DNA of 16,841 nt from Alkalimonas sp. (GCA_022565655.1 JAIUMG010000028.1:1-16841), one strand, 5' to 3'; counted from the first letter of the stretch, positions 7,411 through 15,053 are shown. Notes: generated by a model not told the origin, from the letters alone. Translations and numbers: made by a program.

Positions 7411-7697
7411 TTATCCACTCCAGCCACAGAGTTGCGGCGGTTTTTCTGGTAATGCAAAATCAATGCAATCAAATACAACTGCAACAGCGCAGTCCCCAAC
7501 ATGCCTATCATGGCTTGCCACTCCAAATATTTTTCGGTGTAGATATACAGCGCCAGATTACCCATTGCAAAAGCTGACCAGCTTAATGCAGACACTCCGG
7601 TGGCATCCTGAACCCGATGCAGATGCACGACCTGCAATAAGGTTGCCGTGGGGAAAATAACAGCCGGAACAATACCAATCAGGTCAATCCAGTTCAT
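7407..7697 (-). CDS. SemiSWEET / PQ-loop type small membrane protein
   Basis: A 96-residue protein with three predicted membrane helices (about residues 6-22, 38-53 and 60-84), the size and layout of a bacterial semiSWEET half-transporter, which dimerises to move sugars by facilitated diffusion. The segment PTATLLQVVHLHRVQDATGVSALSW corresponds to the PQ-loop helix end and the K/R-rich loop with TGVS before the second helix; the usual PQ dipeptide reads LQ here. The C-terminus is short and basic. It starts 15 bases after the stop of the periplasmic binding protein gene, on the same strand, and is the last gene of that operon. The substrate is not readable from sequence; sugar transport is a family-level expectation. 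Confidence 0.7.
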   Translation of the reverse strand: MNWIDLIGIVPAVIFPTATLLQVVHLHRVQDATGVSALSWSAFAMGNLALYIYTEKYLEWQAMIGMLGTALLQLYLIALILHYQKNRRNSVAGVDK

Positions 7698-7712
7698 AGG
7701 TTAATCTCACGC

Positions 7713-8789
7713 TTATTGTTGCAACTGAAAAAAGTAGCGATCTTGTTGTTGATGCCGAAAAGTGAGCGAACGAAAGTCAAAACTCCGCCAGTACGTCTCA
7801 TCCAGTAATCGACGATAGCTTTCCACATTACTTTGTGTAATCACTTCCAACTCAAAGGCGGGCTGCCCTGCAAGTATGTTTTCGGGCAAACTATCATGCC
7901 AATGATCATAGACGGCCACCATCGCCCAGGCTCCCATCATGAAGTGCCCCCCTACACTCGCGACTAGATCGCCACTTTGAATGTATTCAATATTTTCAGG
8001 CAACCAATCAAAACCACCGATGCAGTATCGTTCTAGAGGTTTTGGTTGTTCGCGAAGCATATCCAATACCCCAAGAGCCATCCAGTCAGATGCCGCCCAA
8101 ATAATGCTGGTTTGAGGATAACGACGCAGCAACTGCCTGCTTTGACTAGCTGCCAGCTCACGCTGCCATTGTGAAAACACCAGCTGCTCAAATTCATAGT
8201 CAGGGTCAGCTCTGCTTAATGCTTGCAACGCAGCGCCCCGCTGCTCGGCTTCAAAGCCATGGGCACCATTAAGCCCTATCACTCCCGGGCGCCCCGTTTT
8301 CGCTTCATCACGGCAATGATCCAGCAAAGCACGGGTCATATCTGCGCTGGCTTTGGTATTGTCAAAATAAATTTCTGCAATCCAGTTGTGATAGTGTTGT
8401 CGCGGGATACCAATGCCGTCTTCTTCAGAAGCCAGCAGTAGCCGTTCAAAGGTGATCACCTTCAGCTCAGGGTACTTGGCAAGAAAATCCATCAGCGCTT
8501 TAGCGCCACCAGAATAGGGCTGAACGATGATATAATCGGGCTGATGTTGGGTTAACCTGGCAGCCAGTTGCTGTAACTGCAGCAACCGATTCCCCTCCCC
8601 GTACAGCACATCCAGTTCCAGTCCTAAATCTGCAGCTGCAATACGGGTAAATTGCTCAACATGCTGAAAAAAAGGATCCTCTGCATGGGAAGGTGAGACA
8701 AAAAGCACTTTTGGTACCGCAGAGGTCACCGGCAAGCTGCACAGCAGAAACAGCAACATACTTAGTTGGAAACGCGCCATTTTGAACAC
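7713..8789 (-). CDS. Type 1 periplasmic binding protein (sugar-binding-like, orphan)
   Basis: An exported protein of about 358 residues with a signal peptide ending at PVTSA. The fold signs are those of the type 1 periplasmic binding/LacI-like family: PKVLFVSPSHAEDPFFQHVEQFTRIAA at the start (first beta strand and helix), PDYIIVQPYSGG, the hinge-region GVIGLNGAHG, then SIIWAASDWMALGVLDML and the closing IGGFDWLPENIEYIQSGDLVASVGGHF. No ABC permease or ATPase is near; the neighbours are an Nramp-like transporter upstream (27-base gap) and a semiSWEET protein downstream (15-base gap). Start choice: the GTG at 8795 overlaps AAGGAG (8795-8800) and cannot be the start; the GTG at 8789 is five bases after that site and preferred; the ATG at 8780 is the alternative. 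There is no lipobox, so the protein is probably soluble. The ligand is unknown. Confidence 0.82.
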   Translation of the reverse strand: MFKMARFQLSMLLFLLCSLPVTSAVPKVLFVSPSHAEDPFFQHVEQFTRIAAADLGLELDVLYGEGNRLLQLQQLAARLTQHQPDYIIVQPYSGGAKALMDFLAKYPELKVITFERLLLASEEDGIGIPRQHYHNWIAEIYFDNTKASADMTRALLDHCRDEAKTGRPGVIGLNGAHGFEAEQRGAALQALSRADPDYEFEQLVFSQWQRELAASQSRQLLRRYPQTSIIWAASDWMALGVLDMLREQPKPLERYCIGGFDWLPENIEYIQSGDLVASVGGHFMMGAWAMVAVYDHWHDSLPENILAGQPAFELEVITQSNVESYRRLLDETYWRSFDFRSLTFRHQQQDRYFFQLQQ

Positions 8790-8794
8790 ATGCA

Positions 8795-8800
8795 CTCCTT
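8795..8800 (-). promoter_or_regulatory. Ribosome binding site AAGGAG deciding the binding protein start
   Basis: On the minus strand AAGGAG is followed by five bases and then the GTG at 8789. It overlaps the farther upstream GTG at 8795, which rules that one out. The ATG at 8780 would be 14 bases away. Confidence 0.6.
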
Positions 8801-8816
8801 GCCTTCTCAGGGCTTG

Positions 8817-10061
8817 CTAGCCAGCAAAGGCTAGCCATAAACTGCGGCCACTTAACACCAGGGTTGCTGCCAGGACCAAGGCGCCCAAGATGTTTTGCCG
8901 TACGTTGTTGCGATATGTACCCAGTATAGAAGAATTAACAGCCAACAGCAGACTTAAGGTGATGACAGGCAACAAAATACCATTGGCAACCTGAGCAAAC
9001 CAAATCACCGCGACAGGTCTTAATCCCAATGATGACACCACCACACCGACAAGAATAATCAGCAGCCAGGTGGCGCGAAATGACGCATTTCCCAGCTGTA
9101 AAATTCCCTTTAGGGCATAAGCTGCTGCCAAGGGAGCCGTAATGGCCGATGATAAGCCTGCCGCCAGCAGCCCGGCTGCCATCAGGTAAGTTGCAGCACG
9201 ACCAAACAGTGGTTCCAAAGAGACAGCCAGATCAGCCGCCCCTTCAATCGGCAGATTGGTGCCAAAATAAGCCGATGCAGCGGTAGAAAGTACCGCAATA
9301 GAAATTAAACCACCCAAAGGGATGGAGGTTCGTACATCTGCATTAGACTCTTGCAGTGCGGCGGCAACACCATCGGGTTGATCTTGCCATTTACGGGCAG
9401 AGCTGGCTGCATGCAAAAAAAGTGAGTACGGCACCACCGTGGTACCAATCAAAGCAATCACGGTTAGGGTCGCCCCATCAGGAATGCTTGGGATGACTAA
9501 CCCGGTTAATAAAGCACTGAGATCAGGCTTGGTCAGCACCATGGTGAGTAAAAAAGCCATGCTCATCAGCAAGACCAAAGCCACTAAGCTGCGCTCAATC
9601 AGCCGGTAATTACCGCGCCATAATACCATGATAGCCAGCACACCGATCATCACGGCCCATGGGTTTAAACCGGTTGCTTGCCGAAAAGCCTGGATCAGGC
9701 TCAGCTCCCCCCAAAGCGCATCCGCCCCCAAGCTAGCCCCGCTGATATTACCGCCCTGGTAAGCACTATTGCCAATTACGACTGCTGCGATCACCAACAC
9801 ATACAAACTATATTTCAGTACGGGCTGCTGCACCAAAACACGCAGATTTTCACCTAAGCCCTGGCCTGTGACAATGCCTAGCCGGGCAGCCATTTCCTGC
9901 AAAATCATGGTAGCAATGACAGAAAACAGCAACGCCCACACCAGTGCATAGCCATAGTTGGCGCCGGCCAGTGAAGCGGTAACAACGGTACCTGGCCCTA
10001 TAAAGGCGGCGGCAACTAAAGTCGCAGGCCCTAACTGAAACCAGCCTTTTATCAAACGCAC
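8817..10061 (-). CDS. Nramp-family membrane transporter lacking canonical metal-binding residues
   Basis: A 414-residue polytopic membrane protein of about 11 helices with the Nramp (SLC11/MntH) pattern: GPATLVAAAFIGPGTVVTASLAGANYGYALVW at the N-terminus, a charged RLGIVTGQGLGENLR loop (60-74), and AQVANGILLPVI (356-367) in the TM10 region. Canonical Nramp proteins bind the metal with DPGN in TM1 and MPH in TM6. Here TM1 reads GPGT (22-25) and TM6 reads VPYS (210-213), so the aspartate and methionine are gone. Such divergent members exist, but what they carry is not settled; Mn2+/Fe2+ transport should not be assumed. GTG is the start, with AGGA (minus strand, complement at 10069-10072) seven bases before it. 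It is the first gene of the three-gene operon ending in the semiSWEET gene. Confidence 0.85.
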   Translation of the reverse strand: MRLIKGWFQLGPATLVAAAFIGPGTVVTASLAGANYGYALVWALLFSVIATMILQEMAARLGIVTGQGLGENLRVLVQQPVLKYSLYVLVIAAVVIGNSAYQGGNISGASLGADALWGELSLIQAFRQATGLNPWAVMIGVLAIMVLWRGNYRLIERSLVALVLLMSMAFLLTMVLTKPDLSALLTGLVIPSIPDGATLTVIALIGTTVVPYSLFLHAASSARKWQDQPDGVAAALQESNADVRTSIPLGGLISIAVLSTAASAYFGTNLPIEGAADLAVSLEPLFGRAATYLMAAGLLAAGLSSAITAPLAAAYALKGILQLGNASFRATWLLIILVGVVVSSLGLRPVAVIWFAQVANGILLPVITLSLLLAVNSSILGTYRNNVRQNILGALVLAATLVLSGRSLWLAFAG

Positions 10062-10068
10062 GGTAAGA

Positions 10069-10072
10069 TCCT
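10069..10072 (-). promoter_or_regulatory. Ribosome binding site AGGA supporting the GTG start
   Basis: The minus strand reads AGGA, seven bases, then GTG at 10061. There is no ATG near the expected N-terminus, so this site decides the start of the Nramp-like gene. Confidence 0.5.
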
Positions 10073-10140
10073 AATAACTTAAACAATCTAGCTAGTATGC
10101 CAGTGAGTTGAGCCTTTGCAACCAGGATATTCATAGGGTG

Positions 10141-10154
10141 TTGATCAATTTGAT
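10141..10154. promoter_or_regulatory. AT-rich motif TTGATCAATTTGAT in the divergent gap
   Basis: The motif contains the palindrome TTGATCAA (10141-10148). Nearly the same sequence, TTGATAATTTGAT, occurs at 10680-10692 before the diguanylate cyclase gene. It sits between the Nramp-like operon and the DCC-family gene. A shared regulator is possible but unproven. Confidence 0.25.
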
Positions 10155-10201
10155 TCGTAGCACCGTAGTAATAAGTCATTCACCCCATAGAGTGCTTTAT
10201 A

Positions 10202-10576
10202 ATGTCTGCAGCCGTTCATCCAATTTCAACCCAAGCTATCCTGTTTTATGATGGCAGTTGCGGCCTATGTCGCAAGGAGATCTCATGGTTACGGCAGCGA
10301 CTGGACGGCAAAATACAATTGCAGGATATTAGTGCTGCAAACTTTTCATCCTATCAAGGAGTAAAAGCTGCAGACATGATGAGCACCTTGCATGTCTGGG
10401 ATGGTGTTCGCTTTATCACTGGATTGGATGCTAGCTTGTATTATTGGTCACTTGCCGGTATGCGCAAGCTGGTGCTGTTCCTTCGTTTACCCGTGGTTTA
10501 TCAGACCGCCAAATTCAGCTATACCCTTTGGGCCCGGCTGCGGCCCAAAAATACTCAGTGCTCGATAAAAAAATAA
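10202..10576 (+). CDS. DCC family thiol-disulfide oxidoreductase-like protein (DUF393)
   Basis: A 124-residue protein of the DUF393/YuxK (DCC) family. The defining FYDGSCGLC motif lies at residues 15-23, with Asp17, Cys20 and Cys23 giving the D-x-x-C-x-x-C pattern that suggests a thioredoxin-like redox fold. Residues 70-110 contain the typical TGLDASLYYWSLAGMRKLVLFLRLPVVY stretch, and the gene ends in a basic tail. The biological role of the family is not established. The ATG at 10202 places the motif close to the N-terminus as usual; the Shine-Dalgarno sequence is weak. It is divergent from the Nramp-like operon (140-base gap) and upstream of the diguanylate cyclase gene by 182 bases. Confidence 0.85.
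   Translation: MSAAVHPISTQAILFYDGSCGLCRKEISWLRQRLDGKIQLQDISAANFSSYQGVKAADMMSTLHVWDGVRFITGLDASLYYWSLAGMRKLVLFLRLPVVYQTAKFSYTLWARLRPKNTQCSIKK
10527..10549. repeat. Strong hairpin inside the 3-prime end of the DCC gene
   Basis: TTTGGGCC (10527-10534) and GGCCCAAA (10542-10549) form a perfect 8-base stem with a 7-base loop, inside the coding sequence about nine codons before the stop. No T tract follows on either strand, so it is not a classical terminator; it could protect or pause the transcript end. Confidence 0.35.
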
Positions 10577-10758
10577 TAGCCATGCCACCACACAAACACC
10601 GCTCAAACCAACTGCAACTAGCTATTGTTCAGCACATTGCCCGGCCACTGAAATAAATAAGTAATTTATGATTAAGGTATTGATAATTTGATGAATTGGT
10701 ATTCTAATCAATAGTTGCTACTCTTAGCCTGTCACTCTAAGCAAAAGGTCAATCGGGT

Positions 10759-12882
10759 TTGCATCATACCAGCCACTATTCATCAAGTTACTCCAGCTAT
10801 GGATGGCTGCGCAAATTGCTCATGCTGGCACAAACCTTTTTTTCTGCTGGTATTACTGCCTGTTTCTTCGCTTCCTTACTGTGGCAGCCTGCTTTCGCCA
10901 TCACGGCTCCTCAGTTAGAGCAAAAAATTGATGCCTACTTAGAGACCTTAACGGAAGACCCAGAGCAGTCCTCCCCACTTTTGCAGGCCTTATTGGAACA
11001 AGTCGACACCCAGACCCCAGTTTCTTCAGCAACCCGTATTTATGGCTCAGAAGTACTGCATTATCTATATCAGGGAGAAGCCGAGCAAGCGGAACAAGCA
11101 CTTGACCGATTACTGCAGTTTGCCCAGCAACACGCTGTCGCCGATGTCCGGGCCGAGGCGCTGGCGGTTCAGTTAAATGTGCTGTTTTATCAAAATCAAC
11201 TGAATGAAGCCTATCAGGTTATTGTCGATTTAGAATCCTACCTGGAACACACCAAACAGCCCCGTATTCGATACTATGCGCATAACCTGATTGGCAGGCT
11301 TTACATGCAGGATAATCAGTTTGAAATGGCCAGTAATCATTTATACAACGCCTATGATGCAGTTAATGAAACGGATAATGACCGGACGAAATTGCGCCAA
11401 ACTTTTCTACTGGGTCAGCTGGCTCAGTTGCAAGCTGATTTAAAAAACTGGCAGCTGGCTCTTGATTTGGCAGAGCAGGCACTGGAGTCAGCCAGTCAAC
11501 TAACCATACAAGGCTTTATGCCTGATTATTATTTGCTAAAAGGTTACATTGAGGGCGAGTCTGGCCAGAATGAAGCGTCCATTAGCACACACTACAAAGC
11601 CATGGAGTGGGGAGAAAAGCTTGATCGACCTGATGTGGTTCTGCTCAGTCTGAATAATATTGGCGCTTCTTATATTCTGATGGAGCAGTACGAGCAAGCC
11701 AAAGCTCCGTTGCAACAAGCCGCCGAACTAGCTATTGAGTTGGAAGATGAAGACTCCCGCATTCTGGTACAATTTAACCTTGGCTATATTGATGTGATGC
11801 AAGGGCAACACGATGCTGGCCTGCAAAGCATGGATGAAGCCGTTCATTACTTTCGTGAACACGGCAGAAAGTCTGATCTTGAGCGCTTTCTAGATGAATA
11901 TGCTGATGCGCTGCAGCATGCTGGCTACTACATCAGAGAAGCACAAATTCTGCGTGAGCAAAGAGCACTGAATCAGGAGTTGTTTCAGACTGAGCGCGAT
12001 AGAGTGCTAACTGAAATGCAACAGCGCTTCCAGGCTCGTGATCAGGCGCACCGGATCAACTGGCTCGAGCAGGAAAATCAATTGCAAGAACGTTTATTGG
12101 AAAATAAACAACTGCAAAACCGTTTGATTATTCTGGTTGCCATTATTATTGCCTTGACCTGCCTGTTGATGTGGCTGCTGTATCGCAAAGTCCGGCATAC
12201 CAACCGTCGTCTGAAAGAAGCCAACAAGCAGTTGGAGTATCATTCATTGCGGGATCCATTAACCGGCTTGTACAACCGCCGGTCGTTTCAGCAACGCATG
12301 GCTAAAAGGGACAAGCAACTCAAAAATCGGCGCTATAACCGTAATGAAATTGACGCCCTGGTGCTGATTGATCTTGATTACTTTAAACAAATCAACGATC
12401 ACTTTGGCCATGCGGTAGGAGATGATATCCTCTTCGAAGTTGCGCAGCGGCTGACCGATTCATTACGTCAGCACGATCAGGCCATTCGCTGGGGTGGTGA
12501 GGAGTTTTTAGTCTTTTTACACCGCATCAATGCCAGTGATCTGACTTCATTGGTCGAGCGCATTTTGTATAAGTTATCCGATAAGCCCTATAGCAGTGAC
12601 CAGCAAAACCTTGTTGTCACTGCCACCGCGGGCTTTATCACCCTGCCCTTTGCTGGCATTGATGAGCAAAAAATTAACTGGGAAAAAGCACTGCAGTTAG
12701 CCGATATGGCATTGTACCTGGGCAAAGCAAATGGCCGTAACCGCGCTTGCGGAATCCTGGGCCTCAAGGTACCTTATACAGAATTACCTGAAGGGTTTGA
12801 ACGTGATTTATCGAAGGCAATCGCTAAAGAGCATATTGAATTAGTGACGATTGAAGGCCCGGCGGTAGAGCGCAATGAATAA
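10759..12882 (+). CDS. Diguanylate cyclase with periplasmic TPR sensor region
   Basis: A 707-residue inner-membrane protein. Order: hydrophobic signal/anchor (about 26-47, PAFA cleavage-like site); a long helical TPR-type region (about 50-400), clearest at NNIGASYILMEQYEQAKAPLQQAAELA; a coiled coil (about 405-455); one membrane helix (456-475); and a cytoplasmic GGDEF domain (about 490-665). The active site is GGEEF (579-583), DLDYFKQINDHFGH (538-551) is intact, and RQHD (570-573) exactly five residues before GGEEF is the inhibitory I-site. It should therefore make cyclic di-GMP from two GTP under product inhibition, controlled by a periplasmic signal. The first possible start is TTG at 10759 (a stop codon lies just upstream), with AAAGGT nine bases before it; the ATG at 10822 has no ribosome site and cuts into the signal peptide. 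It is a single-gene unit. Confidence 0.9.
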   Translation: MHHTSHYSSSYSSYGWLRKLLMLAQTFFSAGITACFFASLLWQPAFAITAPQLEQKIDAYLETLTEDPEQSSPLLQALLEQVDTQTPVSSATRIYGSEVLHYLYQGEAEQAEQALDRLLQFAQQHAVADVRAEALAVQLNVLFYQNQLNEAYQVIVDLESYLEHTKQPRIRYYAHNLIGRLYMQDNQFEMASNHLYNAYDAVNETDNDRTKLRQTFLLGQLAQLQADLKNWQLALDLAEQALESASQLTIQGFMPDYYLLKGYIEGESGQNEASISTHYKAMEWGEKLDRPDVVLLSLNNIGASYILMEQYEQAKAPLQQAAELAIELEDEDSRILVQFNLGYIDVMQGQHDAGLQSMDEAVHYFREHGRKSDLERFLDEYADALQHAGYYIREAQILREQRALNQELFQTERDRVLTEMQQRFQARDQAHRINWLEQENQLQERLLENKQLQNRLIILVAIIIALTCLLMWLLYRKVRHTNRRLKEANKQLEYHSLRDPLTGLYNRRSFQQRMAKRDKQLKNRRYNRNEIDALVLIDLDYFKQINDHFGHAVGDDILFEVAQRLTDSLRQHDQAIRWGGEEFLVFLHRINASDLTSLVERILYKLSDKPYSSDQQNLVVTATAGFITLPFAGIDEQKINWEKALQLADMALYLGKANGRNRACGILGLKVPYTELPEGFERDLSKAIAKEHIELVTIEGPAVERNE

Positions 12883-12950
12883 GCCAGCGCGATAGCTGCC
12901 GCACCCCCATTTGCTCGCTGTGCCGCCCCCAACACAACCTTTCTGTTTCT

Positions 12951-12954
12951 GGAG
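12951..12954 (+). promoter_or_regulatory. Ribosome binding site GGAG supporting a GTG start
   Basis: GGAG stands nine bases before the GTG at 12964, the start of the GNAT-nitrilase gene. No ATG is available near the domain start. Confidence 0.5.
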
Positions 12955-12963
12955 TTCCATCAC

Positions 12964-14511
12964 GTGCAAGATGAATTACACATTAAAATTCGCAACATTG
13001 AAACAACCGATTACCCTCAGTTGAAGCGCTTAATGGACGTCGTCTACAAAGATTTGGGCGGCGCCTGGCCACTTCACACCATTGAAAAGTTGATAAAAGA
13101 CTTTCCTGAAGGGCAGATCTGTGTCATTGACCATGATGAAATCATTGGCCTGGCATTGTCGGTGCAGGTTGATTACGACCGTTTCAGTAACCCGCATACC
13201 TACGATGAATTGATCAGCCAGCGTATGACCATCTTAAATAATCCACAAGGTGATGCCATCTACGGGCTTGATGTGATTATTCACCCTGAGTATCGAGGGT
13301 ATCGCCTGGGACGGCGCTTGTATGAAGCACGCAAAGAACTGTGCCGCCAACATAATTTACGAGCTATTTTGGCTGGTGGCCGTATCCCGAACTTTCATAA
13401 GCACTCGGCTGAAATGGGTGCTGCTGATTACATTGAAGCAGTTAAGCGCCGTGAGATCTATGATCCCATCCTGACCTTTCAATTATCAAACGACTTTCAG
13501 CTGAAGCGCTTGCTGAAAAAATATCTGCCGGAAGATGAACAGTCTGAAGGCTATGCCACTTTACTGGAGTGGAACAATATCTTTTATGAGCCACCGGGGC
13601 GGGTGTTAGAGAGTCGTAAAACTCAAGTCCGCATTGGGGCTGTGCAATGGCAAATGCGGCAAGCCACCTCGGTGGATGAGGTGTTGCAACAAGTCGAATA
13701 CTTCGTCGATGCTTTATCCAACTATAAGAGTGACTTTGCGGTATTTCCTGAGTTCTTTAATGCGTCGCTGATGGGGCTTTGCAATGATAAGTCCAACCAA
13801 ACCGAAGCCATCCGCTTTTTAGCCGGGTATACCGAACGCTTTCGCCAGGAAATGTCGACCATGGCAGTCAGCTACAACATCAATATCATTACCGGCTCAA
13901 TGCCGTTACTGATCGATGAAGATTTATTTAATGTCAGCTACTTATGCCGGCGAGATGGCACCGTGGAGATGCAAAGTAAAATTCATATTACCCCGCATGA
14001 GCGCCGCGACTGGGTGATCCAAGGAGGCGATCAGTTAAGGGTGTTTGATACCGATGCCGGCAGAATAGGTATTTTAATTTGTTACGATGTTGAGTTCCCT
14101 GAACTGAGTCGTCTGCTCGCCGAACAAGACATGGATATCTTGTTCGTACCGTTTTGGACCGATACCAAAAATGGTTATTTGCGAGTTCGGCATTGTGCTC
14201 AAGCCAGAGCGATTGAAGACGAATGTTATGTCGTGATTTGCGGCAGTTGTGGCAACCTGCCATCGGTCGATAACCTGGATGTGCAATATGCGCAATCGGC
14301 GGTTTTTTCGCCATCAGACTTTGCCTTTCCACACGATGCGGTCATGGCCGAAACCACCCCCAATACCGAAATGCTGATGTTTTCAGATCTGGATCTAGAC
14401 CGTTTGAAGCAAATCCGCAATGAAGGCTCGGTGATGAACTTAAAAGACCGGCGGCATGATTTGTACAAAGTCAGCTGGCTGGCGAATGAAAAAATTAAGG
14501 TATGTAAATGA
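12964..14511 (+). CDS. GNAT acetyltransferase / carbon-nitrogen hydrolase fusion protein
   Basis: A 515-residue cytoplasmic protein with two catalytic modules. Residues 5-170 are a GNAT domain; the acetyl-CoA loop is HPEYRGYRLGRRLYEAR (107-123). Residues about 220-490 are a nitrilase-superfamily domain with the full Glu-Lys-Cys triad: Glu263 in FPEFF, Lys339 in SKIHITP, and Cys373 in LICYDVEFPE. The same two-module arrangement is a known bacterial family, so the fusion is ancestral and not an assembly artefact. The substrate is unknown: the hydrolase probably cleaves an amide or nitrile and the GNAT part transfers acetyl to an amine. GTG is the start, supported by GGAG nine bases upstream. 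The last codons overlap the next gene by ATGA, so the two are translationally coupled. Confidence 0.93.
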   Translation: MQDELHIKIRNIETTDYPQLKRLMDVVYKDLGGAWPLHTIEKLIKDFPEGQICVIDHDEIIGLALSVQVDYDRFSNPHTYDELISQRMTILNNPQGDAIYGLDVIIHPEYRGYRLGRRLYEARKELCRQHNLRAILAGGRIPNFHKHSAEMGAADYIEAVKRREIYDPILTFQLSNDFQLKRLLKKYLPEDEQSEGYATLLEWNNIFYEPPGRVLESRKTQVRIGAVQWQMRQATSVDEVLQQVEYFVDALSNYKSDFAVFPEFFNASLMGLCNDKSNQTEAIRFLAGYTERFRQEMSTMAVSYNINIITGSMPLLIDEDLFNVSYLCRRDGTVEMQSKIHITPHERRDWVIQGGDQLRVFDTDAGRIGILICYDVEFPELSRLLAEQDMDILFVPFWTDTKNGYLRVRHCAQARAIEDECYVVICGSCGNLPSVDNLDVQYAQSAVFSPSDFAFPHDAVMAETTPNTEMLMFSDLDLDRLKQIRNEGSVMNLKDRRHDLYKVSWLANEKIKVCK

Positions 14512-14885
14512 AAACACTGCTCCTATCGCTTGGCCTACTCAGCATAACGGCCATTGCCGTGCTAGTTATCAGCAGCCAGATGCCGATGATCAGCTATGGG
14601 TTGCAGCTATGGTTGCTCACCCCCATCCTGATCTCTGCTGCGCTAAGCATTGCTCTGCAGCGCAAAGGCAAGCTAAAGCGCCTTTTCCCAATAGCCGCAG
14701 TTATCATCACGGCTCTAGCTTTACTGCCTTACCTTGGTATGCAAACAGCCGAGTCGCAGGGTGAGCGTGCCATTTTATTACTGGTCATGGTGCCGCTGTA
14801 TCAAGGAATTGCTTTGCTGCTGGTGGGGTTAATTGATTATGTTCGTCGGCGTGAGGCTCAGAAAAAAGCGGTTCGTGAGAGTTAA
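14508..14885 (+). CDS. Small four-helix membrane protein of unknown function
   Basis: A 125-residue hydrophobic protein that I do not recognise. It has four probable membrane segments (about residues 4-22, 30-49, 59-78 and 88-112) and a short basic C-terminal tail (YVRRREAQKKAVRES), which suggests the C-terminus is cytoplasmic. The ATG overlaps the TGA of the GNAT-nitrilase gene (ATGA at 14508-14511), and AAGG lies seven bases upstream, so translation is probably coupled and the product likely acts with or near the fusion enzyme. No catalytic or ligand motif is visible. A gene reading the other frame over 14456-14764 is a shadow of these two. Confidence 0.8.
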   Translation: MKTLLLSLGLLSITAIAVLVISSQMPMISYGLQLWLLTPILISAALSIALQRKGKLKRLFPIAAVIITALALLPYLGMQTAESQGERAILLLVMVPLYQGIALLLVGLIDYVRRREAQKKAVRES

Positions 14886-15053
14886 GCTGGTTCGAGCATG
14901 GCTTTAAGACGAACCCTGATAAGCGAGATTAGGCTTACTCTAAGCGTACCACTGAATCATTCATAATTAACTGGAAAGAGCACTAGCTCTTCGTGTTCAT
15001 TGGCAAAATCAGATACAATTGCGTATCGATGTTTTGTGCTATAAACAAGCCTT
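14886..15053. other. Intergenic region before cmoA with several inverted repeats
   Basis: The 168-base gap contains GGTTCG/CGAACC (14889-14894 with 14910-14915), TAAGC/GCTTA (14920-14924 with 14933-14937) and an alternative pairing of that GCTTA with TAAGC at 14941-14945, plus AAGAGC-ACTA-GCTCTT at 14976-14991. I find no clear promoter pair; TATAAA at 15040-15045 is too close to the cmoA start. Confidence 0.35.
14976..14991 (+). terminator. Short hairpin, weak terminator candidate
   Basis: AAGAGC (14976-14981), loop ACTA, GCTCTT (14986-14991) form a perfect 6-base stem. The downstream bases are only partly T-rich (CGTGTTCATT), so efficiency is doubtful. It may end the GNAT-nitrilase transcript before cmoA. 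Confidence 0.3.

Noticed and set aside
10198..10203. TATAAT matching a sigma-70 -10 box
   Set aside because: It overlaps the start codon of the DCC gene and has no good -35 partner at the right distance.
10527..10549. 8-base stem hairpin as an intrinsic terminator
   Set aside because: It lies within the coding sequence and is not followed by a T tract on either strand.
10444..10656. Plus-strand open frame overlapping the end of the DCC gene
   Set aside because: It is out of frame with the DCC gene, has no ribosome site and no recognisable product; the remainder to 10758 appears non-coding.
15000..15045. TTGGCA and TATAAA as a cmoA promoter
   Set aside because: No pair has acceptable spacing, and TATAAA is too near the start codon to give a leader.
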